64,000 nt of DNA from Alphaproteobacteria bacterium (GCA_024742485.1 JANSYK010000003.1:248001-312000), one strand, 5' to 3'. Positions 50,817-60,296 are shown, numbered from the stretch's first letter. Translations and numbers: made by a program. Notes: generated from the letters alone by a model not told the origin.

Positions 50817-51764
50817 AGAGAAATCGATTTTCATCAGCTCGACGGCCAAATCCTTCGGACCTTTCTGGTCATACTTGAAGAGTCATCCGTTTCGCGTGCC
50901 GCCGAGCGGCTTGAAGTGACCCAATCCGCAGTCAGCCACACGCTCGCCAAGCTCCGAAGGATTTTCGGCGATCCCCTGTTCGTGCGATCCGGTCAGGGAC
51001 TGACGCCGACAGAGACCGCTCTGTCGCTCAAGACCCCGGCGCGGGATGTTCTCAATCGCCTCAAGGGCCTGACGGATCAACGCCAATTCGATCCGAAGTC
51101 GGAGGCCATGCATTTCGTCATCGCCGCCAACGATATGCAGCGCGATCTGATTTTCCCGGAAATCGTGCGAAGCACACATGATCAGGATATCAGGCTGTCA
51201 CTTGAGCTGATCCCGTCCGGTGTGCCCAGCGTTGCCCTGTTGCGGGACTCGCGCTGTGACCTCATCCTTACACCCTTGCCCCCGGATGCTCCGGACCTGA
51301 TCCAGCAGAAACTGTTTTCCGGTATGATGAAGTGCTTTTTCGATGGCGAAGAGACAGAGCCGCCCGGCTCGATCCAGGACTATCAGCTGGCCGAACACGT
51401 CACGGTGCATTTTGCGCTTGGAGGGGCATCGGATGAGGTGCTTGTGGCGCCGGACCTTCAGCACATCCCGAAGCCAAAAATTACCGTTTCGAACTTTGCC
51501 GGCATCACATCATTCATACGGGGCACAAAAATGCTCTCGACCCAGCTTGAATATATGCGCCTGTCATCCCTGCGGGAACTCACACAGGCTCCATTGCCAT
51601 TTGAAAGCGAGCCAGTGAGCATCTTCATGGTCTGGCACGAGCGATCCAACAATGATCCGGCGCACAAATGGCTTCGCGACAATGTCAGGCAGATTGCGGG
51701 CAAGATCGAACGGTTGAAATTGCCGGAAGAGGCTGTCTCGGTCGGCACTCACCAAATGTCGTAG
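50814..51764 (+). CDS. LysR-family transcriptional regulator
   Basis: This 316-residue regulator has the LysR helix-turn-helix (SSVSRAAERLEVTQSAVSHTLAKLRRIFGDPLFVRSGQGLTPTETA) and an effector domain that begins MHFVIAANDMQRDLIFP. The tracked start is 31 codons upstream in the divergent promoter; ATG 50814 gives the normal N-terminus. It is divergent from the TRAP operon and probably controls it. LFVRSGQGLTPT is the NahR/LinR-like subgroup, which often responds to aromatic compounds. Confidence 0.9.
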   Translation: MREIDFHQLDGQILRTFLVILEESSVSRAAERLEVTQSAVSHTLAKLRRIFGDPLFVRSGQGLTPTETALSLKTPARDVLNRLKGLTDQRQFDPKSEAMHFVIAANDMQRDLIFPEIVRSTHDQDIRLSLELIPSGVPSVALLRDSRCDLILTPLPPDAPDLIQQKLFSGMMKCFFDGEETEPPGSIQDYQLAEHVTVHFALGGASDEVLVAPDLQHIPKPKITVSNFAGITSFIRGTKMLSTQLEYMRLSSLRELTQAPLPFESEPVSIFMVWHERSNNDPAHKWLRDNVRQIAGKIERLKLPEEAVSVGTHQMS

Positions 51765-51786
51765 ACGTTCGACATGCGAAATGGCG

Positions 51787-53724
51787 TCAGCCGTGCTCTG
51801 GACGAACGCGATAAATGCGCAGGTTAGGTGTCGGAACTGCTGTGATCGGTTCAAGCCAGATTGGCGGCGCGTCATCTTCGATCGCCTTTATGAGACTTCC
51901 GGGATACTGAGCGCCGGTGACCAGGCGGACCGTGCTGGAAACGCAAACCATCACGTAATCGATGTTTTGACGCACCAGAATCGGAAGGGCTCTGTCGGGT
52001 GGCCCACTGAAGATCGCATGGGTGTCCAGAATGGCCTGCTGCGCTCTGTGATACGGGGCTGACAACACTGATAGATCGGAGAGCCCGAGGACGGTAGACC
52101 CGAAGAAAATAGGTGCTGCAACCACACCAGGGGGCAGGGCGGCCATGGCGGCCCGGTCGGTTGGGCCCTGACACTCGGCGACAATGTTGCTGACAGGGGC
52201 CGCCTGGTTGGTTGCTTCCGACACCGTGACCGGATCGGCCGTTCCGGCCATTACGATTTTTGGCAGCACGACCACCCAGGGAGAAGCGACGACCGGTATC
52301 GCAACGAGCAGTGCGATCCTGGCGGCATGAAGTCCGCGTGTTCGCAATGCGCTAAAGGTGATTGACATCAGCCACGCAGCCGCCGGTATGCAGAACAGGT
52401 GCGCAATCTGAACAAAACGAACCTGAATGAAGCTGACGCAAATGCCGGTTAAGGCAAGGGCCGCCAGGACGAGCCACTTCCAGCGCGAATGGGCTGGAAC
52501 CGTCGCAAGTGCCAGACCAAGGGTGAGCACCAGAACAATCAGCGGGATGAACGCCGCAAAAAACACGGAGGGGTCTGTGTTCAGGACGATCAGGGCGCTC
52601 CTGGCCTCAGAAACGTTGTCGAGCCAGACCTCCCGCAATTTCGGATCCAGGAACGCATACGGGTCGCCAAGGCAGTGCGGGAAAAAGGTCATCGCAACGC
52701 CACCACAGATCAGCGCGAGCATTCCAATGGCGCCCGCACGCGACATTCGCGAGGAATTTGGACCGACAATCCCGCTGGCGAGTGCGATCCCGATGCCGCC
52801 CAGGACGGCTGAAACAAGGTGGGTCAGAGAGATCGAGTCACATTGGGTGAGAGCGTATCGCGACACCGGAACCGAAAGCGCGAAAACCGCTGCTGTTGAC
52901 GCAGCGAAGGACCAACCAAAAGCCCGCGCACCGGAGGCGAATTGCCGTGCGTCCCACCACCACAATCCGGTCACGATGATCGCACCGGCGCCGACAAGAG
53001 GAAGCGTTTCGATGCCGATCGCCATCATCATGGCGGCGACAAGTCCAGCTGCGATCCCCCAGCGGCGACCATCGGTCAATCGCAAAAGCGACAGCAGGAG
53101 CAGGGCGCTGAGAACGATCTGGACATTGTGGTGATCAATGCGTCCCGGTGCGAATGTGCGCAGGGTCGATTCGAAGAAAAGCGTCACGAAGACCGAAAAG
53201 AAGATACCCGTGTCGCCGAACAGCGCCCTGCAGGCCAGCGCAACGACGACGAAGAAGAGAACAAGCAGGAACACCGGCCACACCATCAACGCCAATGCAT
53301 CGCCTACTCCCAATAATTCCCCAAGCCAAAGGAGCGCGGCAATCGGTGCATCGACAAAGCGGGACCAGTGCATCCAGATGCCTTCCGGCGGATTGAGCCT
53401 TGTCTGAAGAAGATCGAACCAGCCCTGGCCGCTGGCAAAATCCCGCGCCTGGGCAAGACGCGCCAGATCATCGATTCCGGCGACGGAATGTGTCCATGGA
53501 TGGGGCCATGCTGCGAGGATCTTCGAAAGACTGTAAATCAACCCGAAGAGGAGAGGCAATGTGATTTGCGGAAAAGGCAGTTTGCGCTCGAGCGTCAGCA
53601 CGCCCTGATAGGACGGTGCGTGCGGTTCAGAATTGTCGAATGCAACCAAAGTCCGGTGATCTCCCGCTGATCCCATCCATGCGACGTCGTCAAAACGGCC
53701 GCGTGTCCGTGAATGCGAGAACAT
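51787..53724 (-). CDS. GT-C-like multipass membrane protein (putative glycosyltransferase)
   Basis: This 645-residue protein has some twelve hydrophobic segments and a C-terminal soluble domain of about 130 residues. The first outer loop has the acidic pair and pattern AGIDDLARLAQARDFASGQGWFDLLQTRLNPPEGIWMHWSRFVDAPIA, seen in a family of alphaproteobacterial membrane proteins that resemble GT-C glycosyltransferases. These use lipid-linked sugars to modify lipids or proteins. The function is not proven. It is a single gene that converges with lysR; an inner start at residue 17 is possible. Confidence 0.6.
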   Translation of the reverse strand: MFSHSRTRGRFDDVAWMGSAGDHRTLVAFDNSEPHAPSYQGVLTLERKLPFPQITLPLLFGLIYSLSKILAAWPHPWTHSVAGIDDLARLAQARDFASGQGWFDLLQTRLNPPEGIWMHWSRFVDAPIAALLWLGELLGVGDALALMVWPVFLLVLFFVVVALACRALFGDTGIFFSVFVTLFFESTLRTFAPGRIDHHNVQIVLSALLLLSLLRLTDGRRWGIAAGLVAAMMMAIGIETLPLVGAGAIIVTGLWWWDARQFASGARAFGWSFAASTAAVFALSVPVSRYALTQCDSISLTHLVSAVLGGIGIALASGIVGPNSSRMSRAGAIGMLALICGGVAMTFFPHCLGDPYAFLDPKLREVWLDNVSEARSALIVLNTDPSVFFAAFIPLIVLVLTLGLALATVPAHSRWKWLVLAALALTGICVSFIQVRFVQIAHLFCIPAAAWLMSITFSALRTRGLHAARIALLVAIPVVASPWVVVLPKIVMAGTADPVTVSEATNQAAPVSNIVAECQGPTDRAAMAALPPGVVAAPIFFGSTVLGLSDLSVLSAPYHRAQQAILDTHAIFSGPPDRALPILVRQNIDYVMVCVSSTVRLVTGAQYPGSLIKAIEDDAPPIWLEPITAVPTPNLRIYRVRPEHG

Positions 53725-53795
53725 TCAACCATGCTGGTCTGTAAATTTTGTTAAGCGAACGTCGGATCATGCGCGGACACGCCGAGAAAACATGA

Positions 53796-53825
53796 ATGGC
53801 GGGACCGATGATCCGACCCCGCCAT
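53796..53825 (-). terminator. Hairpin downstream of the DUF899 gene
   Basis: ATGGCGGG and CCCGCCAT form a perfect 8-base stem. A second overlapping pair, GTCGGATCAT (53761-53770) and ATGATCCGAC (53808-53817), is perfect over 10 bases and would exclude the first, as in an attenuator. On the reverse strand the first stem is followed by TCATGTTTTC, so it is a fair terminator. Confidence 0.5.
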
Positions 53826-53851
53826 CCGTGAACAACGAGCTGTATCGAATG

Positions 53852-54562
53852 TCAATTCGATCCGTATTCGTCCCGCAAGCGAAGCCAGCTCATCGGATTG
53901 TCAAACCCGGTTTCGTCGCGACCCTTGGGCACGAGATCAAGATAATGATAGGCCGCATTCATCATGTCGAGCCCCCGACCGAACGTCGAATAGGTATGAA
54001 AGATCCTGCCATCTTCACCCCTGGCAAACACGCTGATGCCGGGCGCGTCGCTGGCCGGAAACTGGCTCGCACGGTAATTGTAGCGCAGCTCACCGTTCTG
54101 ACGTTCCTCATCCGTAAACGAGACCTCGAAATCATAGTTGAAATCGCTGTCTTGCGATGACACCCAGTCGAAACTCCAGCCCATGCGCTTCTTGAACGCT
54201 TCAAGCTTCTCCAGCGGAGCGCGTGCGATGGCAACCATTGAGACATCACGTGCGGCCAGATGGACAATGTTGCGGTCGAAATTGTCGGCCCAGAACGAAC
54301 AGCTCTTGCAGGGCACCTCCCAGTCCGGACCATACATGAAGTGATAGACCACCAATTGGCTGCGCCCGGCAAACAGGTCACCAAGTGATTTGGGTCCGGC
54401 GACGGTTTCAAAAATATAATCCTTGTTGACTTCAACCCATGGAAGGGACTGGCGTTCCTGGCTGAGTGCATCGCGCTGCTTTGTGAAGGCCTTTTCCTTC
54501 TCCAGCAGCGCAATACGCGCATTGAGCCATTCATCGCGTGAGACAACAGCATGTTCGGGCAT
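53852..54562 (-). CDS. DUF899 family thioredoxin-like protein
   Basis: This 236-residue protein matches DUF899: VSRDEWLNARIALLEKEKAFTKQRDALSQERQSLPWVEV, YHFMYGPDWEVPCKSCSFWADNFDR with a CxxC near the thioredoxin site, and ISVFARGEDGRIFHTYSTFGRG. The fold is thioredoxin-like and the reaction is unknown. It is 14 bases after the AHSA1-like gene in the direction of transcription, so it is co-transcribed with the ArsR regulator gene. Confidence 0.85.
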   Translation of the reverse strand: MPEHAVVSRDEWLNARIALLEKEKAFTKQRDALSQERQSLPWVEVNKDYIFETVAGPKSLGDLFAGRSQLVVYHFMYGPDWEVPCKSCSFWADNFDRNIVHLAARDVSMVAIARAPLEKLEAFKKRMGWSFDWVSSQDSDFNYDFEVSFTDEERQNGELRYNYRASQFPASDAPGISVFARGEDGRIFHTYSTFGRGLDMMNAAYHYLDLVPKGRDETGFDNPMSWLRLRDEYGSN

Positions 54563-54576
54563 GATAAGCTCCTTTG

Positions 54577-55020
54577 TTAAAACAGTTTTTCAAGGCAATT
54601 GAAGCTGGAATTCCAGCCGATGCCGTGATTGTCGCGTGATTCCACATCGGCAAAACTGCGCTGGTCCAAAGTCATCTTTGTGCCGCCATCAACGGCTGTG
54701 AAGGTCACTTCAATATCGGTTTCCGGTCCACGCGATCCGTCGGCCTGCAGCCACGCCCAACTGAAAACCAGACGGTTGGGGCGGTCGATTACCCGGTAGA
54801 TACCGGAGCAATTTACTTCTCCGCCATCCTTGTTGCGCATCGTTGTCTCCCACGCGCCACCCTCACGGACATCCAATGTGTGATGCGGAATGCTCATGCC
54901 TTCCGGACCCCACCACTGCACCAGCAGTTCCGGTTTGACCCAGGCATCAAAGACGGCCTCGGGCGGTGCGGACAGGATCCGCTCGACCACCAGAATCTGA
55001 TCGTCAATCGTCGTTGTCAT
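54577..55020 (-). CDS. SRPBCC/AHSA1-domain protein
   Basis: This 147-residue protein has the AHSA1-type START-like fold: RILSAPPEAVFDAWVKPELLVQWWGPEGM, REGGAWETTMR, SGIYRVIDRPNRLVFSW and VTFTAVDGGTKMTLDQ. Such proteins often pair with an ArsR-type regulator and bind hydrophobic ligands; the reaction is unknown. ATG 55020 overlaps the arsR-type gene by 17 bases, so the tracked longer start is not needed. Confidence 0.88.
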   Translation of the reverse strand: MTTTIDDQILVVERILSAPPEAVFDAWVKPELLVQWWGPEGMSIPHHTLDVREGGAWETTMRNKDGGEVNCSGIYRVIDRPNRLVFSWAWLQADGSRGPETDIEVTFTAVDGGTKMTLDQRSFADVESRDNHGIGWNSSFNCLEKLF

Positions 55021-55339
55021 CTTTATTGTCCTCTTTCTGCAAAACTTTTTCCAAACGGTCGAATGATGTGTTCCAGAACCTGCGGTAACGTTCGACCCAA
55101 TCATTCAGTGAGCGCATGCTTTGTGGCCGCACACGAAATGAGCGGTACTGACGGTCGATCCGACGTTCGATGACGCCTGCTTCCTCCAGCACTTTCAGGT
55201 GCCGTGAAATGGCCGGCTTCGAAATCTCGAACGGCTCCGCCAACGCGCCGGCGGTCTGATCGCCCTGTTCGAGCAATTGTTCGACAATGGCAAATCGGGT
55301 TGGGTCGGACAGCGCCGAAAAAATTCTCTGAACACTCAT
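55004..55339 (-). CDS. ArsR-family transcriptional regulator
   Basis: This 111-residue winged-helix protein (FSALSDPTRFAIVEQLLEQGDQTAGALAEPFEISKPAISRHLKVLEEAGVIERRIDRQYRSFRV) belongs to the ArsR subgroup without metal-binding cysteines, usually linked to AHSA1 genes. It is first in the operon with the AHSA1-like and DUF899 genes. A palindrome 10 bases upstream is a likely operator. It is divergent from the MFS exporter, which it may also control. Confidence 0.92.
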   Translation of the reverse strand: MSVQRIFSALSDPTRFAIVEQLLEQGDQTAGALAEPFEISKPAISRHLKVLEEAGVIERRIDRQYRSFRVRPQSMRSLNDWVERYRRFWNTSFDRLEKVLQKEDNKDDNDD

Positions 55340-55349
55340 TGATTACCTC

Positions 55350-55367
55350 ATTTGTTAAATAACAAAT
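55350..55367. promoter_or_regulatory. ArsR-type operator
   Basis: ATTTGTT-AAAT-AACAAAT is a perfect inverted repeat of 7-base arms just upstream of the arsR-type start codon, in the region it shares with the divergent MFS gene. Confidence 0.65.
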
Positions 55368-55491
55368 ATGTTAAGTTATATTGATCGTCAAGTCTGAATT
55401 TGCAAATGCGACAGATAGGGGCAGCCGGGCGACCGGCAACCGCGAGCGGTGCCGGGTTGCGTGCCAATCAACGTGGTGTCATAGCAACCGG

Positions 55492-56694
55492 ATGGGTTCC
55501 ACAAATCGGCCATCCGAGTCGCAAGGCAGTCCGTCCGGCGTATCCGTCATCAAGCTTGCTATTGGTGGAATGGCAACAATGGCGGCCGCGATGGGCCTCG
55601 GCCGGTTCGTCTTCACACCGCTCTTGCCCGATCTCATGGTCGGTATGCAATTGAGCCCGACCGATGCCGGCCTGATCGCGTCGGCCAACTATGTCGGCTA
55701 TTTGGTCGGCGCTGTCCTTGCCGGATATGGCTGGGCCGCCGGCCGCGAAAGGGCGATGTTCGTCTGGGCGCTGATCTCGACAACAGTGTTGCTGGCATTG
55801 GTGCCAATGGCAGGAGGTGTTGCGTCTCTGTCGGTCATCCGGTTTGCGGCTGGCGTTGCAAGCGCATTCGCGATGGTCTTTTGCGCGACAATCCTGTTCA
55901 GTCAATTTGCCGTCGCCGGTCGAAACGATCTCGTTGCAATGCATTTTGGCGGTGTCGGCGTGGGCATGGCGCTGTCGGCAGTGTTGCTGATGGGCCTGGG
56001 GCTGTTTGCGGCACATTGGACAACCGGTTGGTATGCAGCGGCTGCACTAGCGCTTGTCGGGTCGATCGTTGCTGTCACGCTTGTTCGGGCCGATCCGATT
56101 CGCAGCGGTGATATCAAGGAGCCGCCATTGGTCTGGACCCGGCGACTGACAACTATTGTCTTGGCCTATGGATTGTTTGGTTGCGGCTATATCGTCACGG
56201 CAACCTTTCTGGTCGCGATAATCCGGGATAAGGCTGGCCAGTCCGACATGGAGGGTCTGGTCTGGCTGGCCACCGGCATTGCAGCGGCTGCTTCCGTTTA
56301 TGTGTGGGAGCCGGTCGCGCGGCGGTTTGGCCTGGCGGTTTCGTTCTGCATTGCCAGTCTGGTGGAGGCGTTTGGCGTTGTGGCGAGCGTTCTGTTGTCG
56401 GCGCCGCTGGGCCCGTTTGTCGGCGGCGTCTTGCTCGGGGTGACCTTTATTGCGGTAACAGCTTTTGGCCTGCAACTCGGGGGTATCCTGGCGCCCCGAT
56501 CGCGAAGGAAGGCGCTTGCAATCATGACAGCCGCCTTCGGCACGGGGCAGATCATCGGCCCATTGTTTGCGGGACACCTGGCTGATCTCAGCGGCAATTA
56601 TACGGCTGGCAGCCTCATTGCCGCCGGAGCGCTTACACTTGCCGCATTGCTGGCTCTTGCCTCCCGGCCGGCTCCCTCGGGAACGCAAATGTGA
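55492..56694 (+). CDS. MFS transporter (YbfB/YjiJ-like)
   Basis: This 400-residue membrane protein has 12 hydrophobic segments and the pattern of the YbfB/YjiJ group: GLGRFVFTPLLPDLM near residue 30, LSPTDAGLIASANYVGYLVGAV and a middle GCGYIVTATFLVAI. The tracked ORF starts 37 codons earlier in a region without protein-like sequence; ATG 55492 is preferred, although its ribosome site is weak. The substrate is unknown. It is divergent from the ArsR operon. Confidence 0.85.
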   Translation: MGSTNRPSESQGSPSGVSVIKLAIGGMATMAAAMGLGRFVFTPLLPDLMVGMQLSPTDAGLIASANYVGYLVGAVLAGYGWAAGRERAMFVWALISTTVLLALVPMAGGVASLSVIRFAAGVASAFAMVFCATILFSQFAVAGRNDLVAMHFGGVGVGMALSAVLLMGLGLFAAHWTTGWYAAAALALVGSIVAVTLVRADPIRSGDIKEPPLVWTRRLTTIVLAYGLFGCGYIVTATFLVAIIRDKAGQSDMEGLVWLATGIAAAASVYVWEPVARRFGLAVSFCIASLVEAFGVVASVLLSAPLGPFVGGVLLGVTFIAVTAFGLQLGGILAPRSRRKALAIMTAAFGTGQIIGPLFAGHLADLSGNYTAGSLIAAGALTLAALLALASRPAPSGTQM

Positions 56695-56823
56695 GGCGCA
56701 ATTTACCCCGAAAGCTCATAGGTAGGATGAACAACTGTCGGCGAAGACCGAAGGCAGGCGTTGCGGTTGCCCGACCTAACGCGTAGTAGAAAAAAGCCCT
56801 GAAAATCAGCGGGAGTCCCAGGC

Positions 56824-58113
56824 GTGTTCAAGTCATTCTTTCCCAACCCGAAACTGTTCTTCACGTCCGCTGTTGTATGGGCACTCGCCTGTGCCTTTGT
56901 GTGGTACCTGTTCGGGACGGAGATAGGCACGGCGCTGGGATTTCAGTTCGCGCCGCCGGATGAGCCACCCGTCGTCGGGATTCGCTATTTCTGGACGCAG
57001 AGCTTTTTGTGGTTTTACCTCTACTATGCCGCCACGGTTGCCGCTTTTGCGGCATTCTGGAACTGGTATGAGCCTCATCCCTGGTTCCGCTGGTCCATTC
57101 TCGGCTCGTCGCTGATCTTGTTTTCAACCTATTTCTCGGTTCAGGTTTCCGTCGCGTTGAACAATTGGCGCCGTCCGTTTTTCGATTCCGTGCAGAACGC
57201 GTTGAGTGACGACAGCACGACCACGGCAGCGGATCTTTACGGTCTCATCATGATATTCGGCTACATCGCCTTCATGGCGATGGCGGTATTCGTGGTGACT
57301 CGATTTCTCGTCAGTCACTATATTTTCCGTTGGCGCACGGCGATGAATGACTACTACATGTCGCAGTGGAAAGACGTCAGGCACATCGAAGGGGCATCGC
57401 AACGTGTCCAGGAAGACACCATGCGGTTTGCCGGCATCATGGAAGGGCTTGGTGTCAGCATGGTAGACTCCGTGATGACACTGTTCGCCTTTCTGCCCGT
57501 TTTGTGGGGTCTGTCCAGCTATGTTACGGAGCTGCCGATCGTCGGCGAAATACCGGCTCCCTTGTTCACAGCCGCCATATTCTGGTCGCTCTTTGGGACG
57601 GTTCTGCTGTCCATCGTCGGCATAAAACTGCCGGGGCTGGAGTTCCGCAATCAGCGCGTCGAGGCAGCATACCGAAAAGAACTGGTCTACGGCGAGGATG
57701 ACGAATCCAGGGCGCAGCCTCCCACGGTCAAAGAGCTGTTTGGCCATGTCCGGAAGAACTATTTCCGACTGTATTTCCACTATATGTATTTCAATGTGGC
57801 CCGAGGATTCTACCTCCAGGCAGACAACATTTTCGCCTATATCATTCTTGTGCCGACACTCGCCGCCGGCAAGATAACCTTTGGTCTGCTGCAGCAGATC
57901 CTGACAGCCTTCAATCAGGTCAGTTCATCGTTTCAATATCTGGTCAACTCCTGGACCACAATTGTTGAATTGCTGTCCATCTACAAGCGCCTGAAGGCCT
58001 TCGAAGCGGCCATAAGAAACGAGCCGCTACCGGGGATCGATGCCGATTATCTGGCGCGGATCGATTCATCCTCCGATCCACTGGCTACGGAAATCACCGC
58101 AGAACGCCCGTAG
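56824..58113 (+). CDS. sbmA: SbmA/BacA-type peptide transporter
   Basis: This 429-residue membrane protein begins [21 protein letters not shown], almost as in E. coli SbmA, and has seven to eight membrane segments. It carries [42 protein letters not shown] near 180 and [25 protein letters not shown] near 385, all family marks. It takes up proline-rich peptides, microcins and related compounds with the proton gradient; in rhizobia BacA is needed for symbiosis. There is no ATPase domain, as expected for SbmA. GTG 56824 follows GGGAGTCCCAG. Confidence 0.92.
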   Translation: MFKSFFPNPKLFFTSAVVWALACAFVWYLFGTEIGTALGFQFAPPDEPPVVGIRYFWTQSFLWFYLYYAATVAAFAAFWNWYEPHPWFRWSILGSSLILFSTYFSVQVSVALNNWRRPFFDSVQNALSDDSTTTAADLYGLIMIFGYIAFMAMAVFVVTRFLVSHYIFRWRTAMNDYYMSQWKDVRHIEGASQRVQEDTMRFAGIMEGLGVSMVDSVMTLFAFLPVLWGLSSYVTELPIVGEIPAPLFTAAIFWSLFGTVLLSIVGIKLPGLEFRNQRVEAAYRKELVYGEDDESRAQPPTVKELFGHVRKNYFRLYFHYMYFNVARGFYLQADNIFAYIILVPTLAAGKITFGLLQQILTAFNQVSSSFQYLVNSWTTIVELLSIYKRLKAFEAAIRNEPLPGIDADYLARIDSSSDPLATEITAERP

Positions 58114-58134
58114 AATGAAGATGAAGAATGCGAT

Positions 58135-59127
58135 TTACGCGCCGCCGCCCTCAGCGCGGCGGCCGAGGTGTTTGATGGCCTCGCCATAGGTCACGCAATC
58201 AACATCCGGCATTCCGCAGACGTCGGACAACAGCCGCTCCAGCGCACGCCAATAGGCGCCACCATTCATTTCAACGAAATGCATGCCGATTTGAAACGGC
58301 CGGCGGGCACCCTTGTGCTCCTTGTCGAAAGCGCGCCGGAATGCCTGATAGGTCCGCTCCTCGAACTGGCGTGTCTGGCTGGCATTTTCCAGCCCGGCGG
58401 AATGCCGGATGAACAGGTTGTAATCCATCGCGATCACACGGCGGTTCCGCGGACCTTCTGGAATCAGCGGCAGCTCGAATGTCTTAAAGTCATCCGGGCC
58501 TCCAGGCATCGCGGGACCACGCGATACACCGCTGGCGTCATACCGAAATCCGGCTTCCTTCAAAGCGCTGAACATGTTCTCGTTCGTTGAAAGATATGGG
58601 GCGCGAAACCCGGCGATTTCGTTCTGCACGAAGTCCCGCCATTCTGGAGGTTCATTGTCCGGCTCGCCGGCGTTGGCCCAAGCGGCCTCCAGGATTGACG
58701 AGAAGGTGCCGAACTCCTTCTTCCACTGCAGCTTGCTCCAACTCCCGCCATCGAAATGGCCGCAGCCATGGCTGGCTATTTCGTGTCGTTCGGCGCGTGC
58801 AGCCCAAATGTGGTTCAGTCGATCGCGAACCTCTGCGGTCGACTGGGCAAAGCCGACATTGGATCTTCCAGCTTTTTGACCGGGTGCGCGATAGGATTTG
58901 CCGTCATCGCGATGAATCAAGAAGGTGCAGGAAAGAAAATAGGTAAAGCGTGCGCCGGTGCCTTCGGCAATCTCCCGGCTTCGTTGCCACAGTTCGTTGT
59001 CATGTGCCCCGTCGAAGGAAACGATGACGAGTTGCCGCGACTCGTCGGTTGTCTCGGATGATGCCGGCGCCTGGGAAAGTCCGAGACAGAGCAAGGCAAA
59101 CAAAAGTGGTGCGGGAAGGCGGGGCAT
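58135..59127 (-). CDS. Polysaccharide deacetylase-like protein (NodB-homology fold)
   Basis: This 330-residue secreted protein has a signal peptide (LLCLGLSQAPASS), then VIVSFDGAHDNELWQ, where the usual metal DD is DG, and RHEIASHGCGHFDGGSW, which supplies the HxxxH metal site. FRAPYLSTNENMFSALKEAGFRYDASG matches the RxPY and later motifs. The DG in place of DD is known in NodB-like lineages that are weak or not deacetylases, so the activity is uncertain. ATG 59127 is chosen over the tracked TTG. It converges with sbmA, 21 bases away. Confidence 0.75.
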   Translation of the reverse strand: MPRLPAPLLFALLCLGLSQAPASSETTDESRQLVIVSFDGAHDNELWQRSREIAEGTGARFTYFLSCTFLIHRDDGKSYRAPGQKAGRSNVGFAQSTAEVRDRLNHIWAARAERHEIASHGCGHFDGGSWSKLQWKKEFGTFSSILEAAWANAGEPDNEPPEWRDFVQNEIAGFRAPYLSTNENMFSALKEAGFRYDASGVSRGPAMPGGPDDFKTFELPLIPEGPRNRRVIAMDYNLFIRHSAGLENASQTRQFEERTYQAFRRAFDKEHKGARRPFQIGMHFVEMNGGAYWRALERLLSDVCGMPDVDCVTYGEAIKHLGRRAEGGGA

Positions 59128-59284
59128 GCGGTTCAATCTCGCTTTCAGGTTACGCAAACAATCAGCCTTGGGTCGTCACAAAAGCCGCCGGATCCCTGGT
59201 CGGGCAAGGATGAACATGCATGATTCTCATGGAAAGATTAATTCAGTGACAATTGAGGCAACACTGGGATTCCCGCCAAACCGT

Positions 59285-59617
59285 TCAGTCGGCGCAATTG
59301 ACACATTTTTCGGCCATCGGGTCGATTGCCAGCCGACCATCGGGAATTTCGGTGTCACATTCGGTGCAATAGCCGTAATCACCGTCCTTGATGCGTCGCT
59401 CCGCCATTTCAATGCGAAGGAGATCACGTTGCCGCTGGCGTTCTTGAGCCTCGGCCATGGCCTGTTGCTGCATCGAATCCATGCGCGAGAGCCGGCCGAC
59501 AGCCTGCTGATCGAGTTCGACGGTTGCCCGGGCATCTTCCGAAAGCTTCGAGATCTCCTCAAGCTCGCCGCGTCTCAGGCGCAACCGTTTTCTTGCAATC
59601 TCAAGATCAATTGCCAT
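59285..59617 (-). CDS. DksA/TraR C4-type zinc finger protein
   Basis: This 110-residue protein has an N-terminal coiled coil (ARKRLRLRRGELEEISKLSEDARATVELDQQAVGRLSRM) and the C4 zinc finger YCTECDTEIPDGRLAIDPMAEKCVNC. DksA/TraR proteins act on RNA polymerase. The coil keeps an Asp-containing tip (VELDQQ), as in DksA. ATG 59617 starts the conserved chain; the tracked ORF is 67 residues longer through unlikely sequence. It is divergent from the nnrU-like gene. Confidence 0.9.
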   Translation of the reverse strand: MAIDLEIARKRLRLRRGELEEISKLSEDARATVELDQQAVGRLSRMDSMQQQAMAEAQERQRQRDLLRIEMAERRIKDGDYGYCTECDTEIPDGRLAIDPMAEKCVNCAD

Positions 59618-59711
59618 GTTGCAACAATAGAACCTTTCCGGGTTAAATGACACAGGTTCAAGCTGCGGCCAGGCGGGCCAGGTGGTTCGCCGGAAAATCG
59701 AGGGGACAGAC

Positions 59712-60296
59712 ATGTTGGTACTGATACTGGGATTGATCCTGTTTCTGGGGGTGCATTCAGTCAAGATCGTGGCGCCTGCATTTCGCGATCGTTTTATCGC
59801 CCAGCGAGGAGAGAACACCTGGAAGGGACTCTACACGGTCATATCGCTTGCCGGCTTTGTGTTGATCATATGGGGATTTTCCATTGCCCGCTATGAAGCG
59901 CCGATCCTCTACACGCCACCGTTCTGGTTCACCCATGTAACCCTGCTGCTGATGCTGGTGTCGTTTATTCTTCTGGTGGCTTCCAGTGTTCCGCCCAGCC
60001 GCATCAAGGTCGCTGTCAAACATCCGATGTTGCTGGCAGTCAAATTGTGGTCCGTCGGTCACCTGATGGCCAATGGTGATCTGGCGTCGGTCATCCTATT
60101 CGGCAGTTTCCTGGTCTGGGCCATATTTGACCGAATTTCCGTCAGCCGGCGCGAGGCCGCTGGTCTGATGGAGCCGATCGGTCCGGGATCCGTCCGAAAC
60201 GATGTTCTGGCAGTTGTCATCGGTGTTGTCGCCTACATCCTGTTTGTCTGGAAATTGCACGAGTGGCTGTTCGGCGTTCCGCCGGTTGTCATCTGA
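59712..60296 (+). CDS. NnrU-family membrane protein
   Basis: This 194-residue protein has six membrane helices and the NnrU pattern: LILGLILFLGVHSVKIVAPAFRD, YTVISLAGFVLIIWGFSIAR and VKHPMLLAVKLWSVGHLMANGDLASVILFGSFLVWA. The family was named from denitrification-linked clusters, but its members are widespread; a related domain occurs in steroid isomerase-like proteins. ATG 59712 follows GAGGGGACAG. Confidence 0.85.
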   Translation: MLVLILGLILFLGVHSVKIVAPAFRDRFIAQRGENTWKGLYTVISLAGFVLIIWGFSIARYEAPILYTPPFWFTHVTLLLMLVSFILLVASSVPPSRIKVAVKHPMLLAVKLWSVGHLMANGDLASVILFGSFLVWAIFDRISVSRREAAGLMEPIGPGSVRNDVLAVVIGVVAYILFVWKLHEWLFGVPPVVI

